DNA of 64,000 bases from Chryseobacterium lathyri (GCF_030812195.1 NZ_JAUSSF010000001.1:682001-746000); one strand, 5' to 3'; positions 16,631-26,723 are shown, counted from the stretch's first letter. Notes: generated from the letters alone by a model not told the origin. A program made the numbers and translations.

Positions 16631-18022
16631 TTAGTTTAAGTTTTCAAAAGCTGAAATTCTTCCTTCTATAGCGGCTTTGGCGGCAGTAAGCGGACTGGCT
16701 AAAATAGTTCTGGCCCCCTGCCCCTGTCTTCCTTCAAAATTCCTGTTTGAAGTTGAGACGCAGTATTCTCCTTCAGGAATTTTATCATCATTCATTGCCA
16801 GACAAGCAGAACATCCTGGCTGACGGATCTGGAATCCCGCATCATTGAAAATCTTATCCAATCCTTCTTCGTAGATCTGTTTTACAACCTGCTGAGAGCC
16901 GGGAACGATTAAAGCTTTTACATTTTCGGACTTACTTTTTCCTTTGATATATTCTGCTGCTGAACGGAAATCTTCTATCCTGGCATTGGTACAGCTTCCG
17001 ATAAATACATGCTGTACTTTAATGCCTGACACTTCCTGCCCTGCTTTCAATCCCATATAATGAAGCGCTTTTTCTTCGGATTCATTCTGAGGAACTGGAA
17101 TGACTTCATTCACTGAAATCCCCATCCCCGGATTGGTTCCGTAAGTGATCATTGGAAAAATATCCGAAGCATCGAACGCCAGTTCTTTATCAAAAGCAGC
17201 GCCTTCATCTGTTTTCAGGGTTTTCCAATAAGCCAGTTTATCGGCCCATTCTTCTCCTTTAGGTGCAAATGTTTTTCCTTTTACATAATCAAAAGTAGTC
17301 TCATCAGGTGCGATCATTCCGCCTCTTGCTCCCATCTCGATACTCATATTGCAGACAGTCATCCTTCCTTCCATAGACATTTCTTCAAAAACATTTCCTG
17401 CATATTCACAGAAATATCCTGTTCCTCCATCGGTTCCGATTTTAGAAATGATATAAAGGATCACATCTTTTGCCTGAACATTATCATTCAGCTTTCCATT
17501 CACTGTGATCCTCATTGATTTGGGCTTATTGAGAAGCAGACACTGGCTGGCAAAAACCTGAGCAACCTGACTGGTTCCAATCCCGAAAGCAATAGCACCA
17601 AAAGCACCATGGGTAGATGTATGGCTGTCTCCGCATACGATACTCATTCCCGGTTGGGTAATGCCTAGTTCCGGAGCTATAATATGTACAATTCCCTGAT
17701 ACTGATGTCCCAGTCCGAATAATTCAATATTATTTTTTTTGCAGTTTTCAGTAAGCTGTTCCACCTGGTTTCTGGACAGTTCATCCCGAATGGGTTGTTC
17801 CTGATTGAGGGTCGGAACATTGTGATCTGCCGTAGCTACGATCTGCTTTGGCCTGAAAACGTCAAGGTTTCTGGCTTCAAGTTCTGCAAAAGCCTGAGGA
17901 CTGGTTACCTCATGGATCAAGTGTTTATCTATATAAATGATTTGAGGTCCGTCGGGAATTGTTTCTACAACGTGAGCATCCCAAACTTTGTCAAAAAGTG
18001 TCTTTTTATTATTGTTGTCCAT
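16631..18022 (-). CDS. leuC: 3-isopropylmalate dehydratase large subunit LeuC
   Basis: This 463-aa aconitase-family subunit holds the 4Fe-4S cluster. The cluster cysteines are in [13 protein letters not shown] and [33 protein letters not shown] and the C-terminal [20 protein letters not shown] are diagnostic for LeuC. It lies 27 bp after leuA and 13 bp before leuD. Confidence 0.97.
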   Translation of the reverse strand: MDNNNKKTLFDKVWDAHVVETIPDGPQIIYIDKHLIHEVTSPQAFAELEARNLDVFRPKQIVATADHNVPTLNQEQPIRDELSRNQVEQLTENCKKNNIELFGLGHQYQGIVHIIAPELGITQPGMSIVCGDSHTSTHGAFGAIAFGIGTSQVAQVFASQCLLLNKPKSMRITVNGKLNDNVQAKDVILYIISKIGTDGGTGYFCEYAGNVFEEMSMEGRMTVCNMSIEMGARGGMIAPDETTFDYVKGKTFAPKGEEWADKLAYWKTLKTDEGAAFDKELAFDASDIFPMITYGTNPGMGISVNEVIPVPQNESEEKALHYMGLKAGQEVSGIKVQHVFIGSCTNARIEDFRSAAEYIKGKSKSENVKALIVPGSQQVVKQIYEEGLDKIFNDAGFQIRQPGCSACLAMNDDKIPEGEYCVSTSNRNFEGRQGQGARTILASPLTAAKAAIEGRISAFENLN

Positions 18023-18049
18023 ATTTTTCCTTGATTTTTAAATCAAATG

Positions 18050-19213
18050 CTATCCTATTTTTCGGCTGCATGTTTCCATGATCATGTACAGATCATCATT
18101 GTTTACTTCTTTTTTCCGGTCAGCGATCTTTAAAAATTCCTGATACAGGAAATCCAACTCATTTTTAGTGATGTCATAACCGATATGCTTGAATCTGTAT
18201 GCCAATGCTGAACGACCGCTTCTGGCTGTAAGGATAATGGAGGAAGCATTCACACCCACTTCCGCAGGATCTATAATCTCATACGTTTCACGGTTTTTAA
18301 TAACGCCATCCTGATGAATTCCTGAACTGTGCGCAAAAGCATTGGCTCCCACGATAGCTTTATTGGGCTGTACTGGCATTCCCATCAGATCTGAAACCAT
18401 TAAACTCATTTCATTAAGCATTTTTGAATTGATGTCTGTATGGAAATTCAGGTTCTTATGCTGTTTTAAAATCATGACCACTTCTTCCAAAGCTGTATTT
18501 CCGGCCCGTTCTCCTAAACCGTTGATCGTACATTCGATCTGGCGGGCTCCGTTGATTGCCCCGGCAATTGAATTGGCTGTAGCAAGTCCTAAATCATTAT
18601 GACAATGGCACGAAAGGATGGCTTTTTCAATGCCTTTTACATTCTCTTTCAGATATTTTATTTTCTGCCCATATTCTTCAGGAAGGCAATAGCCTGTTGT
18701 ATCAGGGATATTCAAAACAGTAGCTCCGGCTTTAATTGCTACTTCGCAGACTCTTGCCAGGTAATCATTATCTGTTCTTCCCGCATCTTCTGCATAAAAC
18801 TCTACGTCTTCTACATAGCTTTTGGCATATTTTACAGCTTCTGCTGCCCGCTCCAGAATATCCTCACGCGTTGAATTGAATTTATATTTAATATGGGAAT
18901 CAGAAGTGCCGATTCCTGTATGGATACGGGGCCTCTTTGCATATTTCAATGCTTCAGCAGCCGTATCAATGTCTTTTTTATTGGCTCTTGTCAGTCCGCA
19001 GACTTTGGCATTTTTAACCAGTTTTGAAATTTCAGAAACAGATTCAAAATCTCCTGGGCTTGAAATCGGAAAACCGGCTTCTATTACGTCAATCCCTAAC
19101 TTATCGAGCCTTTCTGCTATAATTAGTTTTTGTTTTGTATTCAGTTTACATCCGGGAACCTGTTCCCCATCCCTCAGCGTCGTATCAAAAATTTCGATTT
19201 TTTCGGAATTCAT
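18050..19213 (-). CDS. leuA: 2-isopropylmalate synthase LeuA, short form without regulatory domain
   Basis: LeuA condenses acetyl-CoA and 2-ketoisovalerate, the first step of leucine synthesis. The catalytic TIM barrel starts with [18 protein letters not shown] (residues 11-28). It has the metal motif [15 protein letters not shown] near residue 200 and the [14 protein letters not shown] motif. At 387 aa it stops after the communication region and lacks the C-terminal leucine-binding LeuA dimer domain found in enzymes of about 500 aa. Classical leucine feedback through that domain is therefore not expected. It is the first gene of the leu operon. A TAGTTTTG -7 element on the minus strand (19247 to 19240) lies 27 bp before the ATG. 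Confidence 0.93.
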   Translation of the reverse strand: MNSEKIEIFDTTLRDGEQVPGCKLNTKQKLIIAERLDKLGIDVIEAGFPISSPGDFESVSEISKLVKNAKVCGLTRANKKDIDTAAEALKYAKRPRIHTGIGTSDSHIKYKFNSTREDILERAAEAVKYAKSYVEDVEFYAEDAGRTDNDYLARVCEVAIKAGATVLNIPDTTGYCLPEEYGQKIKYLKENVKGIEKAILSCHCHNDLGLATANSIAGAINGARQIECTINGLGERAGNTALEEVVMILKQHKNLNFHTDINSKMLNEMSLMVSDLMGMPVQPNKAIVGANAFAHSSGIHQDGVIKNRETYEIIDPAEVGVNASSIILTARSGRSALAYRFKHIGYDITKNELDFLYQEFLKIADRKKEVNNDDLYMIMETCSRKIG

Positions 19214-19232
19214 AATGAAGTTTTTTACTTAA

Positions 19233-19247
19233 TTTTGATCAAAACTA
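19233..19247 (-). promoter_or_regulatory. leuA promoter -7 element overlapping a 12-bp palindrome
   Basis: TAGTTTTG (minus, 19247 to 19240) matches TAnnTTTG. It overlaps the perfect palindrome TTTTGATCAAAA (19233-19244), which could be an operator. No -33 TTG at the correct spacing was found. Confidence 0.5.
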
Positions 19248-19359
19248 CTGCTTACAATATTTTTACATTTTTATATTTTCTGAAAATTACAATATTCAAC
19301 AGCAGGAAAAATTAACACATTTAATTAATAATCAATTAATTACATTTTATAAATTTACA

Positions 19360-20904
19360 ATGGCAGAATTGCAGAAAGATTTTTTGTTTGTACTGATTAA
19401 GTCATTAACCACTTCTGAAAAACGTCAGTTCAGGCTGTACGTAAACCGTCTCGGAATTAATGTTGATGCTAAATTTCTGCTCCTTTTTTCGGAACTGGAT
19501 AAGATGAAGGAATATGATGAACAGATCATCATTGAGAAAAAAATTTCCACAAAACAGCAGCTTTCTAACCTGAAAGCCCACCTGTACAAGCAGATCCTCG
19601 TAAGCTTACGAATGAATCCAAGCCACCAGAACTACAGGATACAGCTTCGTGAACAGCTTGATTTTGCCAATATCCTGTACCAGAAAGGACTTTATAAGCA
19701 GGCTTTGAAAATACTGGACAAAACGAAACAGTCTGCACTGGAACTGGATGAAAAAAGCATTGCGTCAGAGATCATCAATCTTGAAAAAGTCATCGAATCA
19801 CAGTTTATTACCCGAAGTATTGAGGGGCGTGCCGATGAACTGATTGAACAGTCTACCGAAATCAGCAGGCAGAATCATTATGCAACAGAACTGTCTAATC
19901 TTTCTCTGAAATTATACAGTGAAATGCTTACGTATGGCTATGTAAAAAATGATACAGACCGGGAAAAAGTATTGAATCTGTTCAATGATCAGATTAAGAA
20001 AATTAAACTAGATCAACTGAATTTTACGGAAAAGCTTTGGTATTTCAAAGCTCATGTGTGGAAAAATCAATTACTTCAGGATTACAAATACACGTTGAAA
20101 TATGCCTACCAGTGGGTAGATCTGTTCCACAAAAAGCCGGAGATGATCATCAGTCATCCGGTATGGTATATCAAAGGAAACACTTACCTGCTGAAAATTC
20201 TGTTCCTTTATGGAAATATTGATATCCTGGAGGAGCATTTTGAGCATTTCAATGTGATGGTCAATTCCCAGAATTTTGCTCAGAATGAAAATCTGCAGGC
20301 ACTGATCTTTCTTACCCATTACAATACTTTAATGAACATTCATTTTGTAAAAGGTGAATTTTTCACAGGGACAAAACTTATCCCTGAGATTGAACTGAAG
20401 ATGGAAAGACTTCGGGAAAAAATTGACGAGCATCATTTTATGATCCTTTACCTGAAAATGGCCGCCATGTTTTTCGGAAGCAAAAAGTTTAAAAAATCCA
20501 TCGAATATTCCATGAAGGTTGTGGAATGTAGGGGCAATGTTCAGGAAGATCTTCTATTCCACACAAGGATCCTGATCCTAATGGCGAAATATGAATCCGG
20601 GAATGATGAAGACTATGATGAATTCATCAATTCTACCCTTAAATTTGCCCGAAAAATGAAGAAACCGGAAGCATTTCATTTTGAAAGCATTCAGTTTTTC
20701 AAAAACATTAACAGTCTGGTATTAGATCAACACCATAAAGCTTTTGATGCTTTTGATGAAGTGCTTGATGGATTTTCTAAAAATGAATATTACAGGAGAT
20801 CACTGTTCTATATTGACATCCATGGATGGGTGAAATCTAAGGTGAAAAATGTGGATGTAATAGAGATTATCAAGCAGAAAGTAAGGTACAAGAGAAAAAG
20901 TTAA
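19360..20904 (+). CDS. Conserved helical protein of unknown function (TPR-like)
   Basis: This 514-aa cytoplasmic protein has no signal peptide and is almost wholly alpha-helical by composition. It has repeated amphipathic helices resembling TPR-type units, for example ILYQKGLYKQALKILDKTKQ (about 108-127), FFGSKKFKKSIEYSMKVVE (about 371-389) and a C-terminal basic tail. The N-terminal segment KSLTTSEKRQFRLYV recurs in Bacteroidetes proteins of this kind. No enzymatic motif is visible and I do not recognise a named family. It is divergent from leuA with about 146 bp between them and convergent with the dipeptidase. Confidence 0.7.
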   Translation: MAELQKDFLFVLIKSLTTSEKRQFRLYVNRLGINVDAKFLLLFSELDKMKEYDEQIIIEKKISTKQQLSNLKAHLYKQILVSLRMNPSHQNYRIQLREQLDFANILYQKGLYKQALKILDKTKQSALELDEKSIASEIINLEKVIESQFITRSIEGRADELIEQSTEISRQNHYATELSNLSLKLYSEMLTYGYVKNDTDREKVLNLFNDQIKKIKLDQLNFTEKLWYFKAHVWKNQLLQDYKYTLKYAYQWVDLFHKKPEMIISHPVWYIKGNTYLLKILFLYGNIDILEEHFEHFNVMVNSQNFAQNENLQALIFLTHYNTLMNIHFVKGEFFTGTKLIPEIELKMERLREKIDEHHFMILYLKMAAMFFGSKKFKKSIEYSMKVVECRGNVQEDLLFHTRILILMAKYESGNDEDYDEFINSTLKFARKMKKPEAFHFESIQFFKNINSLVLDQHHKAFDAFDEVLDGFSKNEYYRRSLFYIDIHGWVKSKVKNVDVIEIIKQKVRYKRKS

Positions 20905-20936
20905 AATCCGGGTGTGACTTCGAGACCTTAGCAACC

Positions 20937-21923
20937 CTATATTCTTTCAATAAAATCTAAAGCATTCTTATAACTGATCTTTTCCATGATTTCCGTGGAA
21001 AAATCGTTTTCAATTCTGCTGTTGGTGGTATTAAATAATGAAGCATTATCATATCCTTCAAAGAAAAAAGGATAACGGGATTTATCCGGATGGCCTTTAT
21101 CGTAGAAAAAATCTGCACCATACGCAATAACATCTTCTGCTCCCAGATCAAGCCCATATTGGATATGTTCATATAACCTTTCAGGACTCTTTTCATCAAG
21201 CCATTCGCGGATAAGGTTGAGCCCGATCAGGCCGTTCCTTTTAATAACTTCTTTCGCCAGTTCATCCGGAAGATTTCGCTTTTTGTCCTGGATACTTCTG
21301 TAGTTGGAGTGGCTTGCCAGAACAGGAATTTTGTAATTTTTCTGGTCCATATAATTAAGGATATCATAAGCCAGCTGATCACTCGTGTGGGAGAGATCGA
21401 TAGCAATCCTTCGGTCTGCAATATAATCGATCAGGATTTTTCCGTCATCTTTCAAGCCGGCTTCAGAATTATTCCCGCCTCCAAAACGGTTTTCAGTGTG
21501 GTGGGTAATTCCCAGATAAAGCACTCTTTTTGTGTTCCTGATGATCTCTTCCAGGTTTTTAAATCCCGATTCCAAAGCTTCATCTTCATCACAAAAAGCA
21601 GAGGCATTTTCGATGGAGGCCATAATGCCTACCCGATCTTCGTTTTCAGTATTTTTATAGTTCCCGTTTTCAAACAGAAAGAAATTTTCATTCTTTAAAA
21701 GATCTGAAAATATTTCACTCTGCTTTACTCCCTCAACAGTACTGTTTGCAGCGGTTGAAGCATATATTGCCATAACCTGAAGCTTTACATTTCCTTCTTT
21801 TAAATATGGCAGTGAACATCCCAATTCTCTGTCGTCAATTGTTGAACCTGCTTTCAATAAATAGCATAGTAAATCGCAGTGTAAGTCAATATTAAAGTTT
21901 TTCATATCATCGTACATTATCAT
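20937..21923 (-). CDS. M19 family (renal) membrane dipeptidase
   Basis: This 328-aa zinc dipeptidase-like protein carries the first metal pair in IDLHCDLLCYL (near residue 12). The bridging and second-site histidines are in IDLSHTSDQLAYD and ASHSNYRSI. The late YGADFFYDKG segment is also typical. No signal peptide is visible, so it is probably cytoplasmic. M19 enzymes hydrolyse dipeptides, including some D-residue dipeptides. Several in-frame starts exist (21923, 21917, 21905). The Met at 21905 directly before KNFNIDLHCD is also plausible. It is convergent with the helical protein gene, and no terminator is evident in the 32-bp gap. Confidence 0.88.
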   Translation of the reverse strand: MIMYDDMKNFNIDLHCDLLCYLLKAGSTIDDRELGCSLPYLKEGNVKLQVMAIYASTAANSTVEGVKQSEIFSDLLKNENFFLFENGNYKNTENEDRVGIMASIENASAFCDEDEALESGFKNLEEIIRNTKRVLYLGITHHTENRFGGGNNSEAGLKDDGKILIDYIADRRIAIDLSHTSDQLAYDILNYMDQKNYKIPVLASHSNYRSIQDKKRNLPDELAKEVIKRNGLIGLNLIREWLDEKSPERLYEHIQYGLDLGAEDVIAYGADFFYDKGHPDKSRYPFFFEGYDNASLFNTTNSRIENDFSTEIMEKISYKNALDFIERI

Positions 21924-22134
21924 TTCTTTTTTGAATTGCTATAAATTTACTGCGTAAAAAATCTCATTTTCACAGCATTATTACTACAAGACACCGAGAA
22001 TTCCAATGTGCTTTACCGGATGAAATTTAAGTTGAGGATGAGTACATTTAAAATAACGAATCTAAATTTGAAGATTCAACAGCAATTCTTACTTCAAATA
22101 TACTTTAAAAATAGCATATTATTTAAAAAATGCG

Positions 22135-22142
22135 TATTTTTG
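22135..22142 (+). promoter_or_regulatory. thrS promoter -7 element (TATTTTTG)
   Basis: This is an exact TAnnTTTG match 24 bases before the thrS ATG. No -33 TTG and no T-box-like leader were seen. Confidence 0.6.
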
Positions 22143-22166
22143 CAACTTAAAATTTCTTAGTAAACA

Positions 22167-24086
22167 ATGATAAAAATTACACTTCCAGACAATAGTGTCA
22201 AAGAATTCGAAGGAGAAGTTACTCCTTTAGATGTGGCAAAATCTATAAGCGAGGGATTGGCTAGAAATACCATCTCCGCAGTTGTAAACGGCAAACAAGT
22301 AGAAACGACCACACCTATAACCACGGATTCAACGGTGCAATTGTTGACATGGAATGATGATCTTGGAAAGAAAGCGTTCTGGCATTCTTCTGCCCATCTT
22401 CTGGCGCAGGCTATCCTTGAATTTTATCCTGATGCTAAGCTAACGATAGGACCTGCTATAGAAAGCGGATTCTATTATGATGTGGATTTCGGGGACGAAA
22501 GTTTATCGGAAAAAGATTTTGAGAAGATCGAAAAGAAAGTTTTGGAAAATGCCAAAAAAGGTTCAACATTCTCTTTATATCCTGTTTCCAAAGAAGAAGC
22601 ATTAAAAACATACGCAGATAATCCTTATAAAGTAGAGCTTATCTCTAATCTTAATGATGGAGAAATCACTTTTGTAACCCATGATGATTTCACGGATTTA
22701 TGCCGTGGAGGACATATTCCCAATACAAGTATTGTAAAAGCTGTTAAGATTTTGAATGCAGCCGGAGCTTACTGGAGAGGAAATGAAAAAAATCCTCAAT
22801 TAACAAGAGTTTACGGTATTTCTTTCCCTAAACAGAAAGAACTTACTGAGTACCTTGAAAAACTGGAAGAAGCTAAAAGAAGAGACCACAGAAAACTGGG
22901 TAAAGAACTTGGCATTTTTGCATTCTCTGAAAAAGTGGGTGCCGGTCTTCCATTATGGCTGCCAAAAGGAACTGCTTTAAGAAGAAAACTGGAGAATTTC
23001 CTTTCTGATGCTCAGAAAAAAGGAGGTTATGAGTTCGTAATGTCACCACATATCGGGTCAAAAGAACTGTATGTAACTTCCGGACACTGGGATAAATATG
23101 GTGCAGACAGCTTCCAGCCGATTAAAACTCCAAATGAAGGAGAAGAATTCATGCTGAAGCCGATGAACTGCCCTCACCACTGTGAGATCTACAAAACTTC
23201 GCAATGGAGCTACAGGGATCTTCCAAAGAGATATGCAGAATTCGGGACCGTTTACAGATATGAGCAGAGCGGAGAGCTTCACGGGCTGACAAGAGTTCGT
23301 GGATTTACTCAGGATGATGCTCACCTTTTCTGTACTCCGGATCAGCTTTCAGAAGAATTTGAAAAGGTAATTGATTTAACGCTGTATGTGTTCAAATCAT
23401 TAGGTTTTGAAGATTTTGTAACTCAGGTATCCTTAAGAGATCCTGATAACAGAGAAAAATATATCGGTTCTGATGAAAATTGGGAAAAGGCCGAAAACGC
23501 AATCATCAATGCAGCTGAGAAGAAAGGTTTAAAAACTATTGTGGAATACGGTGAGGCTGCATTCTATGGCCCTAAACTGGATTTCATGGTAAAAGATGCT
23601 TTAGGAAGAAAATGGCAGTTGGGAACCATTCAGGTAGATTACAATTTACCGGAAAGATTTGATCTTCACTATATCGGAAACGATAATGAGAAGCACAGGC
23701 CGGTCATGATTCACAGAGCACCGTTCGGTTCTATGGAGCGTTTTATTGCGATCTTGCTGGAGAATACCGCAGGTGATTTCCCGTTATGGTTAAGCCCGGA
23801 TCAGTTCATTATTCTACCGATCAGTGAAAAATATGTAGATTATGCAAAAAAAGTTTCACAATTTTTGGAAAATCACGATATTAGCGGTCTGATTGACGAT
23901 AGAAATGAGAAGACAGGGAAAAAGATCCGTGATGCGGAATTGAAGAAGATCCCATTCATGCTGGTTGTAGGTGAAAATGAAGAGAATGACAGCACAATTT
24001 CTGTAAGAAGACGCGGTGAAGGTGATCTTGGAGTCATGAATATGGAAGATTTTGTTTCTTACTTTAAAAAGGAAGCTGCAATTTAA
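22167..24086 (+). CDS. thrS: Threonyl-tRNA synthetase
   Basis: This class II aminoacyl-tRNA synthetase is 639 aa. A TGS domain occupies residues 1-61. The editing domain has [10 protein letters not shown] near residue 72 and [11 protein letters not shown]. The catalytic core has the zinc Cys/His motif [10 protein letters not shown], motif 2 ([18 protein letters not shown]) and motif 3 ([17 protein letters not shown]). The anticodon-binding domain forms the last 100 residues. It is followed by infC, the usual bacterial order, after a spacer holding an inverted repeat. Confidence 0.98.
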   Translation: MIKITLPDNSVKEFEGEVTPLDVAKSISEGLARNTISAVVNGKQVETTTPITTDSTVQLLTWNDDLGKKAFWHSSAHLLAQAILEFYPDAKLTIGPAIESGFYYDVDFGDESLSEKDFEKIEKKVLENAKKGSTFSLYPVSKEEALKTYADNPYKVELISNLNDGEITFVTHDDFTDLCRGGHIPNTSIVKAVKILNAAGAYWRGNEKNPQLTRVYGISFPKQKELTEYLEKLEEAKRRDHRKLGKELGIFAFSEKVGAGLPLWLPKGTALRRKLENFLSDAQKKGGYEFVMSPHIGSKELYVTSGHWDKYGADSFQPIKTPNEGEEFMLKPMNCPHHCEIYKTSQWSYRDLPKRYAEFGTVYRYEQSGELHGLTRVRGFTQDDAHLFCTPDQLSEEFEKVIDLTLYVFKSLGFEDFVTQVSLRDPDNREKYIGSDENWEKAENAIINAAEKKGLKTIVEYGEAAFYGPKLDFMVKDALGRKWQLGTIQVDYNLPERFDLHYIGNDNEKHRPVMIHRAPFGSMERFIAILLENTAGDFPLWLSPDQFIILPISEKYVDYAKKVSQFLENHDISGLIDDRNEKTGKKIRDAELKKIPFMLVVGENEENDSTISVRRRGEGDLGVMNMEDFVSYFKKEAAI

Positions 24087-24104
24087 AATTTAAATTATTA
24101 AAAG

Positions 24105-24156
24105 ATTTAAGGATTAAAAAATAAAGAGATTATTGAATTTGCATTAATCCTTAAAT
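24105..24156. repeat. Inverted repeat in the thrS-infC spacer
   Basis: The perfect 13-bp arms ATTTAAGGATTAA (24105-24117) and TTAATCCTTAAAT (24144-24156) are separated by 26 nt. No T tract follows, so it is not a standard terminator. It could be a dispersed repeat or an mRNA processing or stability element upstream of infC. Confidence 0.55.
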
Positions 24157-24199
24157 TGAGAAAGATAGATAAGTAATTAACCAATAAAATTATAATACA

Positions 24200-24760
24200 A
24201 TAGCACAAAGATTTAACAACAGGGGCCCACAGAGACGTCCGGTACAGGAGGACTTACACTTGATCAACGATAAAATTCGTGTGAGAGAGCTTCGTTTGGT
24301 GGGCGATAACGTAGAGCCGGGAGTTTATCCGATTGATAAAGCAAGACAACTTGCCACAGAGCAGGAACTTGATCTGGTAGTAATCTCCGATAAGGCTGAG
24401 CCTTTCATTGCAAGAATATTAGACTATAAAAAGTTTTTATACGAGCAAAAGAAAAAGCAGAAGGAACTAAAAGCTAAGCAGGTAAAAGTGGTTGTAAAAG
24501 AGATCCGTTTCGGACCTCAGACCGATGATCACGATTATGAATTTAAGAAGAAGCATGCTGAAAAGTTTCTTGAAGAAGGTTCAAAATTAAAAACCTACGT
24601 ATTTTTTAAAGGACGTTCAATTATCTTTAAAGATCAGGGAGAAATTTTGCTTCTAAAACTAGCTCAGGAACTTGAGCATGTTGGAAAAGTAGATCAGCTG
24701 CCTAAACTTGAAGGAAAGAGAATGATCATGATGATGAGTCCTAAAAAACCAGCTAAATAG
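24200..24760 (+). CDS. infC: Translation initiation factor IF-3, probable AUA start
   Basis: IF-3 binds the 30S subunit and controls start-codon fidelity. The core reads [27 protein letters not shown], then the basic linker [24 protein letters not shown], then the C-terminal domain. The reading frame is open upstream of the TTG at 24260 back to a stop at 24185-24187. It encodes a basic N-terminal extension ([20 protein letters not shown]) like that of other IF-3 proteins. No ATG, GTG or TTG exists in that stretch before 24260. The ATA at 24200 is the best start, giving 186 aa. E. coli infC uses the rare AUU for autoregulation. The minimum alternative is 24260. Confidence 0.88.
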   Translation: MAQRFNNRGPQRRPVQEDLHLINDKIRVRELRLVGDNVEPGVYPIDKARQLATEQELDLVVISDKAEPFIARILDYKKFLYEQKKKQKELKAKQVKVVVKEIRFGPQTDDHDYEFKKKHAEKFLEEGSKLKTYVFFKGRSIIFKDQGEILLLKLAQELEHVGKVDQLPKLEGKRMIMMMSPKKPAK

Positions 24761-24794
24761 TTTTAACAGACTAAATGTCTGTTTCCTATCATAT

Positions 24795-24822
24795 AAAACC
24801 TCAAAATATTTTGAGGTTTTTT
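24795..24822 (+). terminator. Terminator after infC
   Basis: A 26-bp perfect palindrome at 24795-24820 (arms AAAACCTCAAAAT and its complement) is followed by a long T-rich run. It ends the thrS-infC unit before the hydrolase gene. Confidence 0.9.
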
Positions 24823-24891
24823 ATTTTTTAAAATTTATTAAGTTATTATTAAATATTACCCTACATCAATATTTACTGAAAGATATAAATA

Positions 24892-24899
24892 TACATTTG
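24892..24899 (+). promoter_or_regulatory. Promoter -7 element (TACATTTG) of hydrolase gene
   Basis: This is an exact TAnnTTTG match, 62 bases before the ATG at 24961. No clear -33. Confidence 0.55.
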
Positions 24900-24960
24900 T
24901 ATTGTAATTAATAAAAAACAATATTCAATATACAATCAATAACTTTTAAAAAATAAAGAA

Positions 24961-25782
24961 ATGAGCACACTTACATTAAAAGACGGAACGGAGATTTATT
25001 ACAAAGATTGGGGAAAAGGGCAACCCGTATTTTTTCACCACGGATGGCCATTATCAAGCGATGACTGGGATGCGCAGATGCTGTTCTTCCTGGAGCAAGG
25101 CTACAGAGTTATTGCCCATGACAGAAGAGGCCACGGAAGGTCTGAACAGACTGCGGAAGGACATAATATGGACACTTATGCTTCTGATGTTGCAGAAATT
25201 GTAGAAACTTTAGATCTTAAAGATGTTATTCATGTAGGCCATTCTACCGGAGGTGGTGAAGTGATCAGATATGTGGCGCAGCATGGAAAAGGAAGAGTTG
25301 CAAAAGCTGTTTTAATAAGCGCCGTTACTCCTATTATGGTTAAAAACGAAAATAATCCTGACGGTGTACCGATGTCTGTTTTTGATGATATTCGTAATAA
25401 TACTGCCCATCACAGACAACAATTCTATATAGATCTTACCTTCCCTTTTTATGGGTATAACAGAGAAGGAGCGAAAGTTTCCGAAGGCATCCAGAGAAAC
25501 TGGTGGAGACAAGGGATGAACGGTTCTATTAAAGCACATTATGACTGTATCAAGGCTTTTTCTGAAACTGATTTCACAGAAGACCTTAAAAATACAGACG
25601 TTCCTGTTCTAGTGATGCATGGCGAAGACGACCAGATTGTTCCTTTCGAAACTACAGGTAAAGTTGCCGCTACCCTTCTTAAGAACGGAAAACTGATCTC
25701 CTATCCTGGTTTTCCTCATGGTATGCCTACTACAGAAGCTGAAACAATTAATAAAGATCTTTTAGAATTTTTCAAGTCATGA
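24961..25782 (+). CDS. Alpha/beta hydrolase, non-heme haloperoxidase/esterase type
   Basis: This 273-aa alpha/beta hydrolase has the catalytic triad visible as Ser95 (HVGHSTGGGE), Asp224 (MHGEDDQIVPF) and His253 (PGFPHGMPT). The oxyanion region is FFHHGWPLSSDDWDAQM. The sequence style is that of the cofactor-free chloroperoxidase/arylesterase branch, which act as esterases or perhydrolases. No signal peptide is present, so it is cytosolic. It has its own promoter and terminator and sits between infC and rpmI, interrupting an order that is normally contiguous. Confidence 0.92.
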   Translation: MSTLTLKDGTEIYYKDWGKGQPVFFHHGWPLSSDDWDAQMLFFLEQGYRVIAHDRRGHGRSEQTAEGHNMDTYASDVAEIVETLDLKDVIHVGHSTGGGEVIRYVAQHGKGRVAKAVLISAVTPIMVKNENNPDGVPMSVFDDIRNNTAHHRQQFYIDLTFPFYGYNREGAKVSEGIQRNWWRQGMNGSIKAHYDCIKAFSETDFTEDLKNTDVPVLVMHGEDDQIVPFETTGKVAATLLKNGKLISYPGFPHGMPTTEAETINKDLLEFFKS

Positions 25783-25806
25783 TCTTTTATTAAATACAGA
25801 TAAGAG

Positions 25807-25838
25807 AACTGCGGACAAAAGTGCCCGCAGTTTTTTAT
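25807..25838 (+). terminator. Terminator after hydrolase gene
   Basis: The arms AACTGCGG (25807-25814) and CCGCAGTT (25825-25832) are followed by TTTT. Confidence 0.88.
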
Positions 25839-25956
25839 TTATTTTAAAAATATTTTACAACATTCCCGAATAAATCGGACTCAGACAGTCCTTTTCCATT
25901 TATCAAGTCCTACTTAAATAATTGTTCAAAAATTAGCCGGCTTCATGTTTTTTTCG

Positions 25957-25964
25957 TAATTTTG
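25957..25964 (+). promoter_or_regulatory. rpmI-rplT promoter -7 element (TAATTTTG)
   Basis: This is an exact TAnnTTTG match upstream of rpmI. It shows that the L35-L20 pair has its own promoter after the hydrolase insertion. No -33 TTG at the expected spacing. Confidence 0.6.
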
Positions 25965-25970
25965 CACACT

Positions 25971-25997
25971 ATTATTCCTAGCATCGGTAGGAGTAAT
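25971..25997 (+). promoter_or_regulatory. 5' leader hairpin of rpmI-rplT mRNA
   Basis: ATTATTCCTA (25971-25980) pairs with TAGGAGTAAT (25988-25997) around the loop GCATCGG, with one G-U pair. It begins about 7 bases after the -7 element, so it would be at the extreme 5' end of the transcript. It could be a ribosomal-protein leader or a stabilising 5' stem. Confidence 0.5.
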
Positions 25998-26038
25998 CAA
26001 AACAGATATTGATAACAAAACAATAAAAAAGCAGAACA

Positions 26039-26236
26039 ATGCCAAAATTAAAAACGAAATCAGGTGCTAAAAAGCGTTTTAAACTTACCGGAACAGGGAA
26101 GATTAAAAGAAAAAATGCTTTCAAAAGCCACATCTTAACTAAGAAAGAAACTAAGCAGAAGAGAAATCTTACGCAGACTTCTTATGTTGCAGCTGTGGAT
26201 ACAAAAAGCGTTCTACGTCAATTAGCCATTAAGTAG
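26039..26236 (+). CDS. rpmI: Ribosomal protein bL35
   Basis: The 65-aa large-subunit protein L35 begins [31 protein letters not shown], the highly basic conserved N-terminus. The C-terminal [10 protein letters not shown] is typical of Bacteroidetes. It is followed by rplT after 118 bp that contain the perfect small palindrome GCAGTTCAACTGC near 26313-26325. That palindrome may be part of an rplT translational control region, but I cannot match it to a known leader. Confidence 0.97.
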   Translation: MPKLKTKSGAKKRFKLTGTGKIKRKNAFKSHILTKKETKQKRNLTQTSYVAAVDTKSVLRQLAIK

Positions 26237-26354
26237 TTTTTATAAATCTATATTCGGTTTATAAGAATTCAAACAAATTCAACAATTTAACCCTGAAATG
26301 GTGCCCACTAAGAGCAGTTCAACTGCCGCCCCTTTCAAAAAAACAATTTAAATT

Positions 26355-26699
26355 ATGCCAAGATCAGTAAATGCAGTAGCTTCAAGAGCTCGCAGAAAAA
26401 AAATTATTAAGCAAGCTAAAGGTTTTTTCGGTAGAAGAAAGAACGTTTGGACTGTAGCTAAAAACGCGGTAGAAAAAGCAATGCAATATGCTTACCGTGG
26501 AAGAAAAGAGAAAAAGAGAAACTTCAGATCACTTTGGATTACTCGTATCAATGCGGGTGCCAGAGAGCATGGAATGTCTTACTCTCAGTTTATGGGAGCT
26601 CTTAAAAAGAACAACGTAGAGCTTAACAGAAAAGTTTTAGCTGATTTAGCAATGAATCATCCTGAAGCTTTCAAAGCAGTTGTAGATCAAGTAAAATAA
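26355..26699 (+). CDS. rplT: Ribosomal protein bL20
   Basis: This 114-aa large-subunit assembly protein has the signature [29 protein letters not shown] at its N-terminus and a globular C-terminal half with RDLAMNHP-type sequence ([16 protein letters not shown]). In other bacteria L20 represses its own operon. The terminator after it closes the rpmI-rplT unit. Confidence 0.98.
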   Translation: MPRSVNAVASRARRKKIIKQAKGFFGRRKNVWTVAKNAVEKAMQYAYRGRKEKKRNFRSLWITRINAGAREHGMSYSQFMGALKKNNVELNRKVLADLAMNHPEAFKAVVDQVK

Positions 26700-26723
26700 T
26701 GTAGAATTTTTTGTTATCAATAT

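Noticed and set aside
21924..22166. T-box leader before thrS
   Set aside because: No T-box sequence, specifier loop or terminator is visible, and T-boxes are not expected in this phylum.
26237..26354. Known L20 leader in the rpmI-rplT gap
   Set aside because: Only a 13-bp palindrome (GCAGTTCAACTGC) is visible. I cannot match it to a described L20 leader.
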